Below, piece by piece: positions 26,889-35,643 of a stretch of 64,000 nt of DNA (positions are counted from its first letter, which is position 1; each line of letters opens with the position of its first letter). Both the position numbers and the translations under genes were made by a program. This DNA is from Tenggerimyces flavus. GTDB lineage: Bacteria; Actinomycetota; Actinomycetes; Propionibacteriales; Actinopolymorphaceae. The stretch covers positions 2,666,001 through 2,730,000 of the forward strand of contig NZ_JAFBCM010000001.1 of assembly GCF_016907715.1 (NCBI RefSeq). Reading direction: 5' to 3'. The notes beneath the pieces were generated by a model. The model was given only the letters and a program-made list of their open reading frames with translations, did no database searches and had not been told where the DNA came from.

Positions 26889-27233
26889 ATGCTCGCTCGT
26901 ATCCTTCAGCTCGACTTCACGCTCGGGATCGCTCGCGTGGTCGCGATCCTGCTGGCGCTCGTGATGATCTGGTACTTCGTGACGTCCAACGCGATCCGTT
27001 CGGACAACCCGTTCCTCGTCCCGGACGCGCTGCTCACCGTGCTCCTCGTCGTGGCGGTCGTCGTGCCGCGGCCGCCCCTGTTGATCTTCGCGTTCGCGTG
27101 GGCGGCGGCCGTCTGGACGACGTCGCTGTGCACGTACGCGGTCCGCGGCGAGTTCTGGCAAGGCGCGAACCACCTCGCGCTGATCACTCCGGCGGTGGTG
27201 GCGGCCGTCCTGCTGGCGGTCGCTCGCGACTAG
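26889..27233 (+). CDS. small membrane protein, TetR-controlled
   Basis: A 114-residue protein of four predicted membrane helices (ARVVAILLALVMIWYFV, LLTVLLVVAVVV, LLIFAFAWAAAVWTTSL, ALITPAVVAAVLLAVA). No family is recognised with certainty. The ATG directly follows operator 2, and TACGTT is 6 nt upstream, so the mRNA is probably leaderless and repressed by the divergent TetR protein. Proteins of this layout next to TetR genes are often efflux-related, but nothing here proves it. Confidence 0.75.
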   Translation: MLARILQLDFTLGIARVVAILLALVMIWYFVTSNAIRSDNPFLVPDALLTVLLVVAVVVPRPPLLIFAFAWAAAVWTTSLCTYAVRGEFWQGANHLALITPAVVAAVLLAVARD

Positions 27234-27277
27234 GACCTGTGGGGTAGGTCGGTGGTGCTGGCGGATGGGCGCACCGA

Positions 27278-27361
27278 TGCCGCTCTACCTGGCATGTCGG
27301 TGCTTTACGCGGGGTGGATCCCACGTAGAGCGGCAAATGATCATGTAAACATGATCATTTG
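27278..27361. repeat. family B palindromes between convergent genes
   Basis: Two inverted repeats: TGCCGCTCTAC (27278-27288) with GTAGAGCGGCA (27325-27335), and directly after it a near-continuous 28-bp palindrome, CAAATGATCATGT (27334-27346) with ACATGATCATTTG (27349-27361). The interior TTTACGCGGGGTGGAT resembles TTTACGTGGGGTGGAC in the long repeats at 32951 and 63539. It sits between the ends of a + gene and a - gene. Confidence 0.7.
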
Positions 27362-27369
27362 CCAGGTGG

Positions 27370-28704
27370 CTAGCGGGGGAGCGGCGTGTCCAGGTACGCC
27401 TGGAGCGGGGTGCCGGTGACCGGCGCCGAGCCGGGGTCGGCGCGCATGACGCGGTTGCGGCCGGCGGCCTTGGCGGCGTAGAGCGCGCGGTCGGCCTGCT
27501 CGAGCAGGCGGTCGAGCGTGACGCCGTCCTCGGGGTACGCGGCCATGCCGATCGACACGGTGACGAGCACCTCGACGTCGGCGATGTCGTCGTCGGACGG
27601 CACGCTGAGCGGCGTCCGCGAGATCTCAGTACGTATGCGTTCGGCCGCGTCGTACGCCTCGTCCACGCTGGCGTGCGGGAGCGCGACCACGAACTCCTCG
27701 CCGCCGAACCTGCCGACGAGGTCCTCGCGACGTACCAGCCCGCGCAGCGTCTGCGCGACGGCGAGCAGGGCGCGGTCGCCGACGAGGTGGCCGTACTGCG
27801 CGTTGACCGAACGGAACAGGTCGAGGTCGATGAACAGGATCGTCAGCCGGCCCTGGCGTGCGACCAGCTGGCTGAACAGGCTCTCGGCCTGCTCGCGCCA
27901 CCAGGAGAAGTTCGCCATCTCGGTCTTGCGGTCGGTGTTGATGTCGACCTCGAGCTGGCGCAGTAGCAACGCCCGTTGGGCGATCAGGCTCGCGGGCACG
28001 GCGAGCAGGGCGAACCACGGCGTGAACGCGGCCGCGGCGGCGACCACACAGCCGAGGGTCAGCGCGATGCCGTCGACCGCCCAGTCCTCGGCGCCGCCGA
28101 ACGCGTCCCGGAGCGTGCTGGTCGGCTTGAGCAACTTGATGGCGACCGCGCAGAGGATCGTGTCGAGCAGGAAGTAGCTGAGGCCGCCGAGCAGCATGCC
28201 GATGACCATCGCATTGCCGGCGGGCCAGCCGGCCTGGACGAGGATCCCGGAGATCCCCTGGAACAGCGAGTGCGCGGCCGCGGCGGACAGGACGGCGACG
28301 CCGGTGGAGAAGAACCAGCGGTAGGGGATGCAGTGGCCGGCGCGGATCCGCCACCAGGAGCGCTGCGCGATCGTGAACAGGACGGCGCCGGCGAGCGGGA
28401 GCAGGAACGCGGCGGCCAGCAGCCAGACCGGTTGGAAGTCCTTGTGCAGCGGGCTCGACGTACGGCGGCGACGCTCGACCAGGCGGGCGCCTTCGGTGCT
28501 GAGGATCGCGCAGGCGATGAGGATCAGCAGGACGCCGAGGTCCTGGGTCTGGAAGTCGCTGGTGAGGCCGCTGGAGAGGATGACGGCGAGCACGGCGACA
28601 GCGACGATGTCGACTGCCAGGACGTAGACCATCGCGGGAGCGGCGATCGACCACAGGCCGTATCGCCAGGGCACTAGCTTGCGAACTGCGGTGTGCTCAG
28701 CCAT
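27370..28704 (-). CDS. membrane diguanylate cyclase (GGDEF)
   Basis: A 444-residue protein with seven or so hydrophobic helices in the first 260 residues and a C-terminal GGDEF domain that makes c-di-GMP from two GTP. The active-site loop is GRFGGEEFVVALP and a product-inhibition site RRED lies just upstream in the usual RxxD place, so it should be active and feedback-controlled. ATG 28704 is preferred, with GAGGAA 9 nt upstream, over ATG 28758. Convergent with the small membrane protein; divergent from the sigma factor. Confidence 0.87.
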   Translation of the reverse strand: MAEHTAVRKLVPWRYGLWSIAAPAMVYVLAVDIVAVAVLAVILSSGLTSDFQTQDLGVLLILIACAILSTEGARLVERRRRTSSPLHKDFQPVWLLAAAFLLPLAGAVLFTIAQRSWWRIRAGHCIPYRWFFSTGVAVLSAAAAHSLFQGISGILVQAGWPAGNAMVIGMLLGGLSYFLLDTILCAVAIKLLKPTSTLRDAFGGAEDWAVDGIALTLGCVVAAAAAFTPWFALLAVPASLIAQRALLLRQLEVDINTDRKTEMANFSWWREQAESLFSQLVARQGRLTILFIDLDLFRSVNAQYGHLVGDRALLAVAQTLRGLVRREDLVGRFGGEEFVVALPHASVDEAYDAAERIRTEISRTPLSVPSDDDIADVEVLVTVSIGMAAYPEDGVTLDRLLEQADRALYAAKAAGRNRVMRADPGSAPVTGTPLQAYLDTPLPR

Positions 28705-28832
28705 TCGAAGCCGTTCCTCGTGGGTCCAGGCGCGCCCCCGGTCGCGCAACGCTGCCACCGATTACCAGAATAGGGCGGATTGCCCACGGATTGCGACCTG
28801 CGTTGCGAATAATGGGACAGTTTCCCGCATCG

Positions 28833-28862
28833 TGGCCTTGATTGGCCTTGGTTGGCCTATGC
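28833..28862. promoter_or_regulatory. three 10-bp direct repeats upstream of the sigma factor gene
   Basis: TGGCCTTGAT, TGGCCTTGGT and TGGCCTATGC follow each other without a gap, one helical turn apart, ending 45 nt before ATG 28908. The spacing suits an activator or a repressor binding on one DNA face. Confidence 0.4.
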
Positions 28863-28907
28863 AACGTCCGGCGCTGGTGGAGCGTGGGTAGGGGTGGGAG
28901 GTGCCCG

Positions 28908-29420
28908 ATGGGGGAGACCGGGGAGGTCGACTTCTCCGCGTGGGTCGCCGCCCGGGGTCCCGCCTTGTTGCGCTTCGCGTACCTCGTGACGCGGGACCGC
29001 GGTCGCGCGGAGGAAGCCGTGCAGTCGGCCCTGGCCGCGGCGTGCCCCCGGTGGGCGCGGATCGTCCGGGGCGGCGCGCCGGAGGCGTACGTACGCCGGA
29101 TGGTCGTGAACACGGACACGACGTTCTGGCGGCGCTTCCGCCGGCGCGAGGTGCTGGTGTCGGACCTGTCGCCGCTTGCCGGGGCTGCCGCGGACGTGTC
29201 GGAAGCGGTGGTGGCGGAGGACTTCGCCTGGGCCCTGGTGTCGTCGCTGCCCGTGCGCCAACGCGCCGCGGTGGTGCTGAGGTACTACGAGGGGCGGACG
29301 GACGCGGAGATCGCCTCGATCCTGTCGTGTTCGGAGGGAACGGTGCGATCCCAGATCCACCGAGCGCTAGCAGCCCTGCGCTCGAGGTTGAACTCCCAGG
29401 AGGAGGCGGAGCGGACATGA
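28908..29420 (+). CDS. SigE-family ECF RNA polymerase sigma factor
   Basis: A 170-residue sigma factor with region 2 (FSAWVAARGPALLRFAYLVT, DRGRAEEAVQ) and region 4 (LPVRQRAAVVLRYYEGRTDA, ILSCSEGTVRSQIHRALAAL). It belongs to the short SigE-type group common in Streptomyces and relatives. GGGAGG is 7 nt before ATG 28908. The next gene starts in an ATGA overlap and encodes a membrane protein, the usual arrangement for a sigma factor and its controller. Confidence 0.88.
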   Translation: MGETGEVDFSAWVAARGPALLRFAYLVTRDRGRAEEAVQSALAAACPRWARIVRGGAPEAYVRRMVVNTDTTFWRRFRRREVLVSDLSPLAGAAADVSEAVVAEDFAWALVSSLPVRQRAAVVLRYYEGRTDAEIASILSCSEGTVRSQIHRALAALRSRLNSQEEAERT

Positions 29421-30457
29421 ACGTCGACGAGCTGCTGGAGCGCACCCTCGAACGCCAAGCCGCCAACGCCCCCTCAGCCGACGGCCTAGCGGACCGCGTC
29501 CAGGCCCGACTCCGCCACCGTCGCCGCCGCGGTCTCCTCACCTCCGGGTCCGCCGCCGTGGCCGTCGCCGCCTTGGTGTTCGCGGTCATCCAGGTACCCA
29601 GCGCGGTCCCGTTCGCCAACAACCTCCTCCTCCCCGGCTGGCGCTGGGAGTCCTACGGAGGCGTGGAGGTCCAGGTCCCCGCGTCCTGGGGCTACAGCAC
29701 CGGCTCCTGGAGCTCGTGCCTTGGTCGGCGCATGAAGCCCTCGGTCGTCCGGGTGACGGTCGTCGCCTTCGGGTGCTGGCCGTCGGTCCCCAACGTCAAG
29801 TACCGCTCGGACTTCCTGGAGTTCAACAGCATGGTCGACGTGGGCACGGAGCGTCTCGACCACGGCTGGGTCCGACAGACGAAGATCGTTGCCGGCGTCA
29901 AGCTCACCGTCGGGACCAAGGACTCGGCACTGCGGCGCCGCATTCTCGCGACTGCCCGACCGTCCGGACGTGTGGACGCACTCGGCTGCCCGGCCGAGCA
30001 CCCGATCCCCACCCCGACCAAGGGGCCGATCGGTCCTGGCCTCGATCCCTCGGCCACCGTGGACTCGGTGTCGATCTGCTCGTACTCCATCCGGGACGGA
30101 TGGGTCGGCCTCGCTCCAGGCAAGGTCATCGCCTCCACCCGACTGCAGGGCTCCCAGGCTCGCGCTCTCGTCGACGCGGTCCTCGCCGCGCCCCGGGGGG
30201 CCGGACCCAACCATCCCAACACCGGGGAGTGTCAGGACTACGACAGGCCGATGGGCGACGAGCCCATGGTTCTCCGCGTCCACTCCAGCGCTGGCGACAC
30301 CGACGTGGTCGTCAGCTTCAGTGTCTGCGCGGCACGCTGGACGTTCGACGGCAAGACCAGCCGCCAGCTCACCGAGGACCTTCTCCGCCTGATCATCGTG
30401 CCTCCGCACGACGGCAGGGGCTACGACACCAGCCTGGCGCCGCTGTGGCCCAAATGA
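29417..30457 (+). CDS. single-pass membrane protein, possible anti-sigma partner
   Basis: A 346-residue protein: cytoplasmic N-terminus of about 38 residues (MNVDELLERTLERQAANAPS) with a basic stretch RHRRRRG, one helix (SAAVAVAALVFAVI), then a long outside domain with several cysteines and a Pro/Thr-rich linker (PTPTKGPIGPG). No zinc anti-sigma motif (HxxxCxxC) is present. Co-translation with the sigma gene suggests it regulates that factor or senses an outside signal. The outer domain is not recognised. Confidence 0.72.
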   Translation: MNVDELLERTLERQAANAPSADGLADRVQARLRHRRRRGLLTSGSAAVAVAALVFAVIQVPSAVPFANNLLLPGWRWESYGGVEVQVPASWGYSTGSWSSCLGRRMKPSVVRVTVVAFGCWPSVPNVKYRSDFLEFNSMVDVGTERLDHGWVRQTKIVAGVKLTVGTKDSALRRRILATARPSGRVDALGCPAEHPIPTPTKGPIGPGLDPSATVDSVSICSYSIRDGWVGLAPGKVIASTRLQGSQARALVDAVLAAPRGAGPNHPNTGECQDYDRPMGDEPMVLRVHSSAGDTDVVVSFSVCAARWTFDGKTSRQLTEDLLRLIIVPPHDGRGYDTSLAPLWPK

Positions 30458-30494
30458 GTGGCTGACCTGCCGTACAGACCGCAGACTGGGCGGC

Positions 30495-32177
30495 ATGGGT
30501 CATGTGGATGTCGCTGGTGTCAGGTTCGAGCTCCCCGACGGGCGGGTGTTGCTCGACGACATCAGCTTCCGCGTCGGCGAAGGCGCCAAGGTCGCGCTGG
30601 TCGGAGCCAACGGTTCCGGCAAGACGACCCTGCTCCGCATCGTCGCCGGCGATCTCGATCCGCACCAGGGCTCGGTCACGCGCTCGGGCGGGCTGGGCGT
30701 GATGCGCCAGTTCGTCGGGTCCGTACGCGACGAGACCACCGTCGGCGGCCTGCTGCTCACCGTCGCCCCGCCTCGCGTCCAGAATGCCGCCGAAGCGGTC
30801 GAGGCCGCCGAGCTCGCGATGATGGACCGCGACGACGAACGCACCCAGCTCCGCTACGCCAACGCGCTGCACGAGTGGGGCGACGCGGGCGGGTACGACA
30901 TCGAGGTCGTCTGGGACATGTGTTGCACCGAGGCGATCGGCATCCCGTACGACCGGGCCCGATATCGCGAGGTCCGCACGCTCTCCGGCGGTGAGCAGAA
31001 GCGGCTCGTTCTCGAAGCCCTGTTGAGAAGTCAGGACGAGGTCCTGCTGCTGGACGAGCCGGACAACTACCTCGACGTTCCCACGAAGCGCTGGCTGGAG
31101 GAGCGGCTGAACGAGTCGCAGAAGACCGTTCTGTACGTCAGCCACGACCGCGAGCTGCTCGCCAACACCGCGACGCGCGTCGTCACGGTCGAGCTCGGTG
31201 AGGTCGGCAACACGGCGTGGACGCACCCCGCCGGGTTCGAGTCGTACCACGACGCCCGGAAGGCCAGGTTCGAGAAGCTCGAAGAGATGCGCCGGCGCTG
31301 GGACGAGGAGCACGCGAAGATCAAGATCTTCGTCGCGCTGATGAAGCGCCGCGCGATGGTCAACGACGGCGCCGCGGCGGCGTACAAGGCGGCGCAGACC
31401 AAGCTGCGGAAGTTCGAGGAGAAAGGCCCGCCGGAGGCCGTCCCGCTGCAGCAGAACGTCAAGATGCGCTTGCGTGGTGGGCGAACGGCCAAGCGGGCTG
31501 TGGTTTGCGAAGATGTCGAGCTGACCGGCCTGATGAAGCCGTTCTCGCTGGAGGTCTGGTACGGCGAGCGCGTCGCGGTCCTCGGGTCGAACGGGTCGGG
31601 CAAGTCGCACTTCCTGCGACTGCTCGCCGTCGGCGGCTCGCTGCCGGACGCCGAGCACCGACCGGTCGGCGAGGTGCCGATCGCGCCCGTTGCCCATACC
31701 GGGCGGGCGAAACTCGGGTCTCGCGTACGTCCAGGCTGGTTCGCGCAGACGCACGAGCACCCCGAGTTGATCGGCCGTACGCTGCTGGAGATCCTGCACC
31801 GCGGCGACGACCACCGCGAGGGCATGCCGCGCGAACAGGCGTCGCGGGCGTTGGACCGGTACGAGCTCGCGGACGCGTCGGAGCAGACGTTCGAGACGCT
31901 GTCGGGCGGGCAACAGGCGCGCTTCCAGATCCTGCTGCTGGAGCTGTCCGGCGCGACCTGCCTGCTGCTGGACGAGCCGACCGACAACCTCGACGTGACC
32001 TCGGCGGACGCGCTGGAGGACGGCATGGCGGCCTTCGAGGGCACGGTGATCGCGGTGACGCACGACCGCTGGTTCGCGCGCGGCTTCGACCGGTTCTTCG
32101 TGTTCGGGGCCGATGGGGAGGTTTACGAGTCCGATCGGGCAGTCTGGGACGAAGGGCGGGTCCAGCGGGAACGCTGA
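30495..32177 (+). CDS. ABC-F family ATP-binding protein
   Basis: A 560-residue soluble protein with two ABC domains and no membrane helices, as in the ABC-F translation factors and ribosome-protection proteins. Domain 1: VGANGSGKTTLLRIVAG, TLSGGEQKRL, LLLDEPDNYLD; domain 2: LGSNGSGKSHFLRLLA, TLSGGQQARFQILL, LLLDEPTDNLD. The linker is basic and helical (ARKARFEKLEEMRRRWDEEH). It may protect ribosomes from an antibiotic, but housekeeping members exist. CAGACT (30482-30487) is 7 nt before the ATG, fitting a leaderless mRNA. Confidence 0.9.
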   Translation: MGHVDVAGVRFELPDGRVLLDDISFRVGEGAKVALVGANGSGKTTLLRIVAGDLDPHQGSVTRSGGLGVMRQFVGSVRDETTVGGLLLTVAPPRVQNAAEAVEAAELAMMDRDDERTQLRYANALHEWGDAGGYDIEVVWDMCCTEAIGIPYDRARYREVRTLSGGEQKRLVLEALLRSQDEVLLLDEPDNYLDVPTKRWLEERLNESQKTVLYVSHDRELLANTATRVVTVELGEVGNTAWTHPAGFESYHDARKARFEKLEEMRRRWDEEHAKIKIFVALMKRRAMVNDGAAAAYKAAQTKLRKFEEKGPPEAVPLQQNVKMRLRGGRTAKRAVVCEDVELTGLMKPFSLEVWYGERVAVLGSNGSGKSHFLRLLAVGGSLPDAEHRPVGEVPIAPVAHTGRAKLGSRVRPGWFAQTHEHPELIGRTLLEILHRGDDHREGMPREQASRALDRYELADASEQTFETLSGGQQARFQILLLELSGATCLLLDEPTDNLDVTSADALEDGMAAFEGTVIAVTHDRWFARGFDRFFVFGADGEVYESDRAVWDEGRVQRER

Positions 32178-32414
32178 GTGCTTGGACTGTTCGGCATGGC
32201 TCTCGTTCCGCCCGATGTCGCCGAGACGGTGCGGCGGCTCTCGTACGAGGACGCCGGCTTCGCGGCGCGCTGCGTGCCGCGGTTCGGGCCAGGCGGGTCG
32301 AGCTCGGCCTGGACGCGGGTCGGGGAGACCCGTGGCCGGGCTCGGGGTGCGGTCAGGGTCGGCCGGGGGATCGGCCCGGATTCGCCTCCGGCCGTTCTGC
32401 TCGAAGCTCTTCTG

Positions 32415-32429
32415 TGTAGACGGACTACA
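32415..32429. promoter_or_regulatory. inverted repeat before the DoxX-like gene
   Basis: TGTAG-ACGGA-CTACA, a perfect 5-bp dyad, 18 nt before ATG 32448. It may be an operator for a small repressor. The 270 nt between the ABC-F stop and this gene have an open frame in phase with the DoxX-like gene but no recognisable protein. Confidence 0.35.
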
Positions 32430-32447
32430 TATGAAGAGGAGCTACCG

Positions 32448-32948
32448 ATGACCACCACTCTGCTGCCGCCCCGCCAGTCCACCCCGGCCCGTCCCGAGGC
32501 GCCCAAGTCCCTGTACGGCAAGGTCAAACTCGCCGAGGACAAGATCAGCGCGATCCTGCAACGCTTCTCGCCGCACCTGCTCCGAGGAGCGCTGGCCCTG
32601 GTGTTCATCTGGTTCGGCGCGCTGAAGGTCCTCGACGTGACGCCGGTGGGAGACCTGGTCGCGAACACCATTCCGTTCCTCGACCGAGCCTGGTTCGTGC
32701 CGGCCCTGGGGCTCTTCGAGGTGGGCCTGGGCGCGGCCCTGTTGGTAGGCCGCCACCTCGTTGCCCTCTCCGCCGTGATGGCCGCCCACCTCTGCGGCAC
32801 CTTCCTGGTGCTGGTGACCCAGCCGCAGATCGCCTTCCAGGACGGCAACCCCCTGCTGCTGACCACCGAGGGCGAGTTCGTGGTGAAGAATGTGGTCCTC
32901 ATCGCCGCAGCCCTCGTCGTCGCCTCCCGCTTCCACCGCAAGCCCTAG
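32448..32948 (+). CDS. DoxX-like integral membrane protein
   Basis: A 166-residue protein with four membrane helices. The first carries LLRGALALVFIWFGALKVLD and the next block is VPALGLFEVGLGAALLVGR, a DoxX/YkgB-like pattern. Bacterial members are linked to redox or oxidative stress, but this one has no direct evidence. AGAGGA at 32434-32440 supports ATG 32448. An in-frame extension to GTG 32178 is possible but shows no family match. It converges with an Imm7-like remnant, with a family B palindrome between them. Confidence 0.75.
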   Translation: MTTTLLPPRQSTPARPEAPKSLYGKVKLAEDKISAILQRFSPHLLRGALALVFIWFGALKVLDVTPVGDLVANTIPFLDRAWFVPALGLFEVGLGAALLVGRHLVALSAVMAAHLCGTFLVLVTQPQIAFQDGNPLLLTTEGEFVVKNVVLIAAALVVASRFHRKP

Positions 32949-32950
32949 CG

Positions 32951-33213
32951 CTTGATCTTTCGTCCGGCGGTGGGTCCGCCCAGCCCTGGGGCCAATGATC
33001 ATGTTGACATGATCATTAGCCCCTTTACGTGGGGTGGACGCCAGGTAGGGCGGCCACTGGCCGGGTAAGGCGACCATGACACGCTTCACCTACGGAGTGC
33101 CTTCCCGCTCGGATCACTCGAGACGTCGCCACACCAAGTCTCCCCAGCAGGACGGGCACGTCCGGCCTTCCCGGGCCACTGTCGCCCACCAACACCCGAA
33201 ATCCCGAGGCTAG
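32951..33213. repeat. dispersed intergenic repeat, copy 1 (contains family B palindrome)
   Basis: This 263-bp stretch is closely similar to 63539-63809. Both begin at GATCTTTCGTCC, contain a palindrome (here AATGATCATGT-TG-ACATGATCATT), then the block TTTACGTGGGGTGGACGCCA, GGCCACTGGCCGGGTAAGG, CGGATCACTCGAGACGTCGC, and end at CCCGAGGCTAG. No protein coding potential is shared by the two copies. A shortened relative is at 27278. Confidence 0.8.
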
Positions 33214-33372
33214 TGCGACAGTCCGTCCGACCCACCGCAAGCTCGACACCCCGGGCGAGGTCGCCAGGGACGCGACCGGCTCAGTGACGCGATCGTAGGA
33301 AGCCTGAGCGTCACCCGGCTCCTCGTCGCCAGCCGTGGCCTGAACGGTCGCCCACCCGTGACACTCAAACAT
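33025..33372 (-). pseudogene. Imm7-like immunity protein remnant
   Basis: On the reverse strand, GAGG lies 8 nt before ATG 33372 and the product begins MFECHGWATVQ, followed by an acidic stretch and a weak helical pattern (SYDRVTEPVASLATSPGV, SLRWV). That N-terminus resembles Imm7-type immunity proteins (the HGWATV block), recalled from family knowledge. From about ASGFR on, the frame runs into the dispersed repeat at 32951-33213, so the C-terminal half looks replaced and the gene is probably broken. No toxin gene is near. The family assignment is tentative. Confidence 0.4.
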
Positions 33373-33474
33373 CGCTGCTACCTCGCTGGTAGGGAGTGGT
33401 GGCAATGTAAAGGCGGGCCGCAGTCTCAGTCCGGTCCGGTTTCGGCTGGGCACTCGTCCGGCACCATCGCCTAG

Positions 33475-33490
33475 TGGAATGCGCTTTCCC
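33475..33490. promoter_or_regulatory. LacI-type operator of the GH88-SDR operon
   Basis: TGGAATGCGCTTTCCC is a near-perfect dyad (GGAA/TTCC around GCGC) matching the common LacI-family operator form TGGAAAGCGCTTTCCA. It lies directly upstream of the -10 box TATGCT (33493-33498), which is 7 nt from ATG 33506. Repression by a LacI-type regulator encoded elsewhere is likely. Confidence 0.6.
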
Positions 33491-33505
33491 GATATGCTGC
33501 TCCGC

Positions 33506-34876
33506 ATGATCCGTGTTGACGACGAGCTCACGCCTGAGGCACTTCTCCCCAAGATCGGGAAGCTGTGGGAGGCGTCCGCCGCGAAGATCGAGTCGATCGA
33601 GAAGACGTGCCCGCCGGGGGAGGCTTCGCCGGTGTTCACGATCGAGGGACGGTACACGGCCCGCGGGTGGACGGAGTGGACCCAAGGCTTCCAGTACGGG
33701 TCCGCCATCCTGCAGTTCGACGCCACCGGCGACCAAGGCTTCCTCGACCTCGGCAAGCAACGCACCCGAGAGGCCATGGCCCCGCACGTCAGCCACGTCG
33801 GCGTCCACGACCACGGGTTCAACAACGTCAGCACGTACGGCAACCTCTGGCGCCTCATGAACGAGGGCAAGATCGAGGAAAACCAACACGAACGCGACTT
33901 CTACGAGCTCGCCCTCAAGCTCACCGGCGCAGTCCAGGCCGCGAGATGGCGCACGACGGACGACGGCACCGGCTACATCTACTCCTTCAACGGCCCGCAG
34001 AGCCTCTTCGTCGACACCATCCGCTCCCTCAGAGCCCTCGCGCTCTCCCACCACCTCGGTCACGTCCTCATGGCCGAGCACGACGAGCGCGTCCCCCTCC
34101 TGAAGAGGCTCATCGAGCACGCCGCCAACACCGCCAAGTACAACGTCTTCTACGGCGAGGGCCGCGACGCCTACGACCTCAGAGGCCGCACCGCACACGA
34201 GTCGGTCTTCAACGTCAACGACGGCCAGTTCCGCACCCCGAGCACCCAGCAGGGCTACTCCCCGTTCACCACTTGGAGCCGCGGCCTCGCCTGGGCGATG
34301 CTCGGCTACCCCGAGCAGCTCGAGTTCCTCCCGTACGTCACCGACGAGGCGCTCGAACCGTACGGCGGCCGCGCGGCCATCGAGGCGATGATGCGCCAGG
34401 CCGCCCAGGCCACCTGCGACTTCTACCTCGAGCACACCCCCACCGACGGCGTTCCGTACTGGGACACCGGCGCCCCCGGCCTCGCCCACCTCGACGACCC
34501 GACCAACCACAAGGCAGACCCGTACAACGCCCACGAGCCCGTCGACTCCTCCGCCGCGGCCATCGCCGCGCAGGGCCTGCTCAGGCTCGGCCGCTACCTC
34601 GGCGACGAAGGAAACAAGTACTGGCAGGCCGGCCTCACCGTCGCCGACACCATCTTCGGCGAGCCCTACCTCTCCACCGACGCCGCACACCAGGGCCTCC
34701 TGCTGCACTCCGTCTACCACCGCCCGAACGGCTGGGATCACGTCGCGCCAGGCCAGCAGGTGCCGAACGGCGAGTCCAGCATGTGGGGCGACTACCACGC
34801 CCGCGAGCTCGCGCTCTACCTCCAGCGCATCGCCAGGAACGAGCCGTACTACGCCTTCTTCGGCGGTACGAAGTGA
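33506..34876 (+). CDS. GH88 family unsaturated glucuronyl hydrolase-like protein
   Basis: A 456-residue (alpha/alpha)6-barrel protein of the GH88 type, which removes unsaturated uronic acid from oligosaccharides made by polysaccharide lyases. Typical blocks: [51 protein letters not shown] and [19 protein letters not shown]. No signal peptide, so it acts inside the cell. ATG 33506 is preferred because ATG 33479 lies within the operator and TATGCT is 7 nt before 33506. GTGA overlap with the SDR gene forms a two-gene uronate-type operon. Confidence 0.82.
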   Translation: MIRVDDELTPEALLPKIGKLWEASAAKIESIEKTCPPGEASPVFTIEGRYTARGWTEWTQGFQYGSAILQFDATGDQGFLDLGKQRTREAMAPHVSHVGVHDHGFNNVSTYGNLWRLMNEGKIEENQHERDFYELALKLTGAVQAARWRTTDDGTGYIYSFNGPQSLFVDTIRSLRALALSHHLGHVLMAEHDERVPLLKRLIEHAANTAKYNVFYGEGRDAYDLRGRTAHESVFNVNDGQFRTPSTQQGYSPFTTWSRGLAWAMLGYPEQLEFLPYVTDEALEPYGGRAAIEAMMRQAAQATCDFYLEHTPTDGVPYWDTGAPGLAHLDDPTNHKADPYNAHEPVDSSAAAIAAQGLLRLGRYLGDEGNKYWQAGLTVADTIFGEPYLSTDAAHQGLLLHSVYHRPNGWDHVAPGQQVPNGESSMWGDYHARELALYLQRIARNEPYYAFFGGTK

Positions 34877-35643
34877 GCAAGACCGCCCTCGTCACCGGAG
34901 CCTCCCGCGGTATCGGCAGAGGCATCACCATCGCCCTCGCCGAAGCCGGCCACGACGTCGTCGTCAACTACGCCCGCAACCGCGAAGCGGCCGAAGAAGT
35001 CCAAGCGGAGGTGACCAAACGCGGTCAGAAGGCGCACCTCGTCCAAGCGGACATCGCCAGTACGGACGACCGTCAACGCCTGGTTGACGAAGCGATGAAC
35101 GCGTTCGGCCGCATCGACCTGCTCGTCAACAACGCCGGCGTAGCACCGACGCAACGCGCCGACATCCTCGAAGCGACCGAGGAGTCCTTCGACCGGCTGA
35201 TCTCGACCAACCTCAAAGGCCCTTATTTCCTTACGCAGTTGGTCGCCGCACGCATGATCAGCCAGGGGAACCACGACGAAAGCAAGCCCAAGATAGTTGT
35301 CGTGTCATCTATCAGTGCGTACGCCGCGAGCGTCGACCGAGGCGACTACTGCATCGCCAAGGCGGGGTTGACGATGCTCACCCAACTCTGGGCAACCAGG
35401 CTCGCCGAGCACGGCATCAACGTCTACGAGCTCAGGCCCGGCATCATCGCCACCGACATGACCGGCGGTGTCAAGGCCAAGTACGACAAGCTGATCTTCG
35501 AGCAGGACCTCACCCCGATCAAGCGCTGGGGCGAGCCCGAGGACGTGGGCAAGGCCGTCGTCGCCATCGCGCAGGACCTGCTCCCGTTCAGCACCGGCCA
35601 GGTCATCGACATCGACGGCGGCTTCCACCTACGCCGGCTCTAG
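34873..35643 (+). CDS. short-chain dehydrogenase/reductase
   Basis: A 256-residue classical SDR. Cofactor motif [15 protein letters not shown], catalytic Ser in VVSSISAY and Tyr/Lys in YCIAK. GTG 34873 overlaps the GH88 stop (GTGA). Its neighbour suggests reduction of a uronate or keto-sugar released by GH88, rather than fatty-acid synthesis, although 3-ketoacyl-ACP reductases look similar. Overlaps the end of the convergent LLM gene by 15 nt. Confidence 0.87.
   Translation: MSKTALVTGASRGIGRGITIALAEAGHDVVVNYARNREAAEEVQAEVTKRGQKAHLVQADIASTDDRQRLVDEAMNAFGRIDLLVNNAGVAPTQRADILEATEESFDRLISTNLKGPYFLTQLVAARMISQGNHDESKPKIVVVSSISAYAASVDRGDYCIAKAGLTMLTQLWATRLAEHGINVYELRPGIIATDMTGGVKAKYDKLIFEQDLTPIKRWGEPEDVGKAVVAIAQDLLPFSTGQVIDIDGGFHLRRL

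Noticed and set aside
32178-32447. N-terminal extension of the DoxX-like protein, or a separate small gene.
   Set aside because: The frame has no family similarity and a good ribosome site precedes ATG 32448. An operator-like repeat also lies within it.
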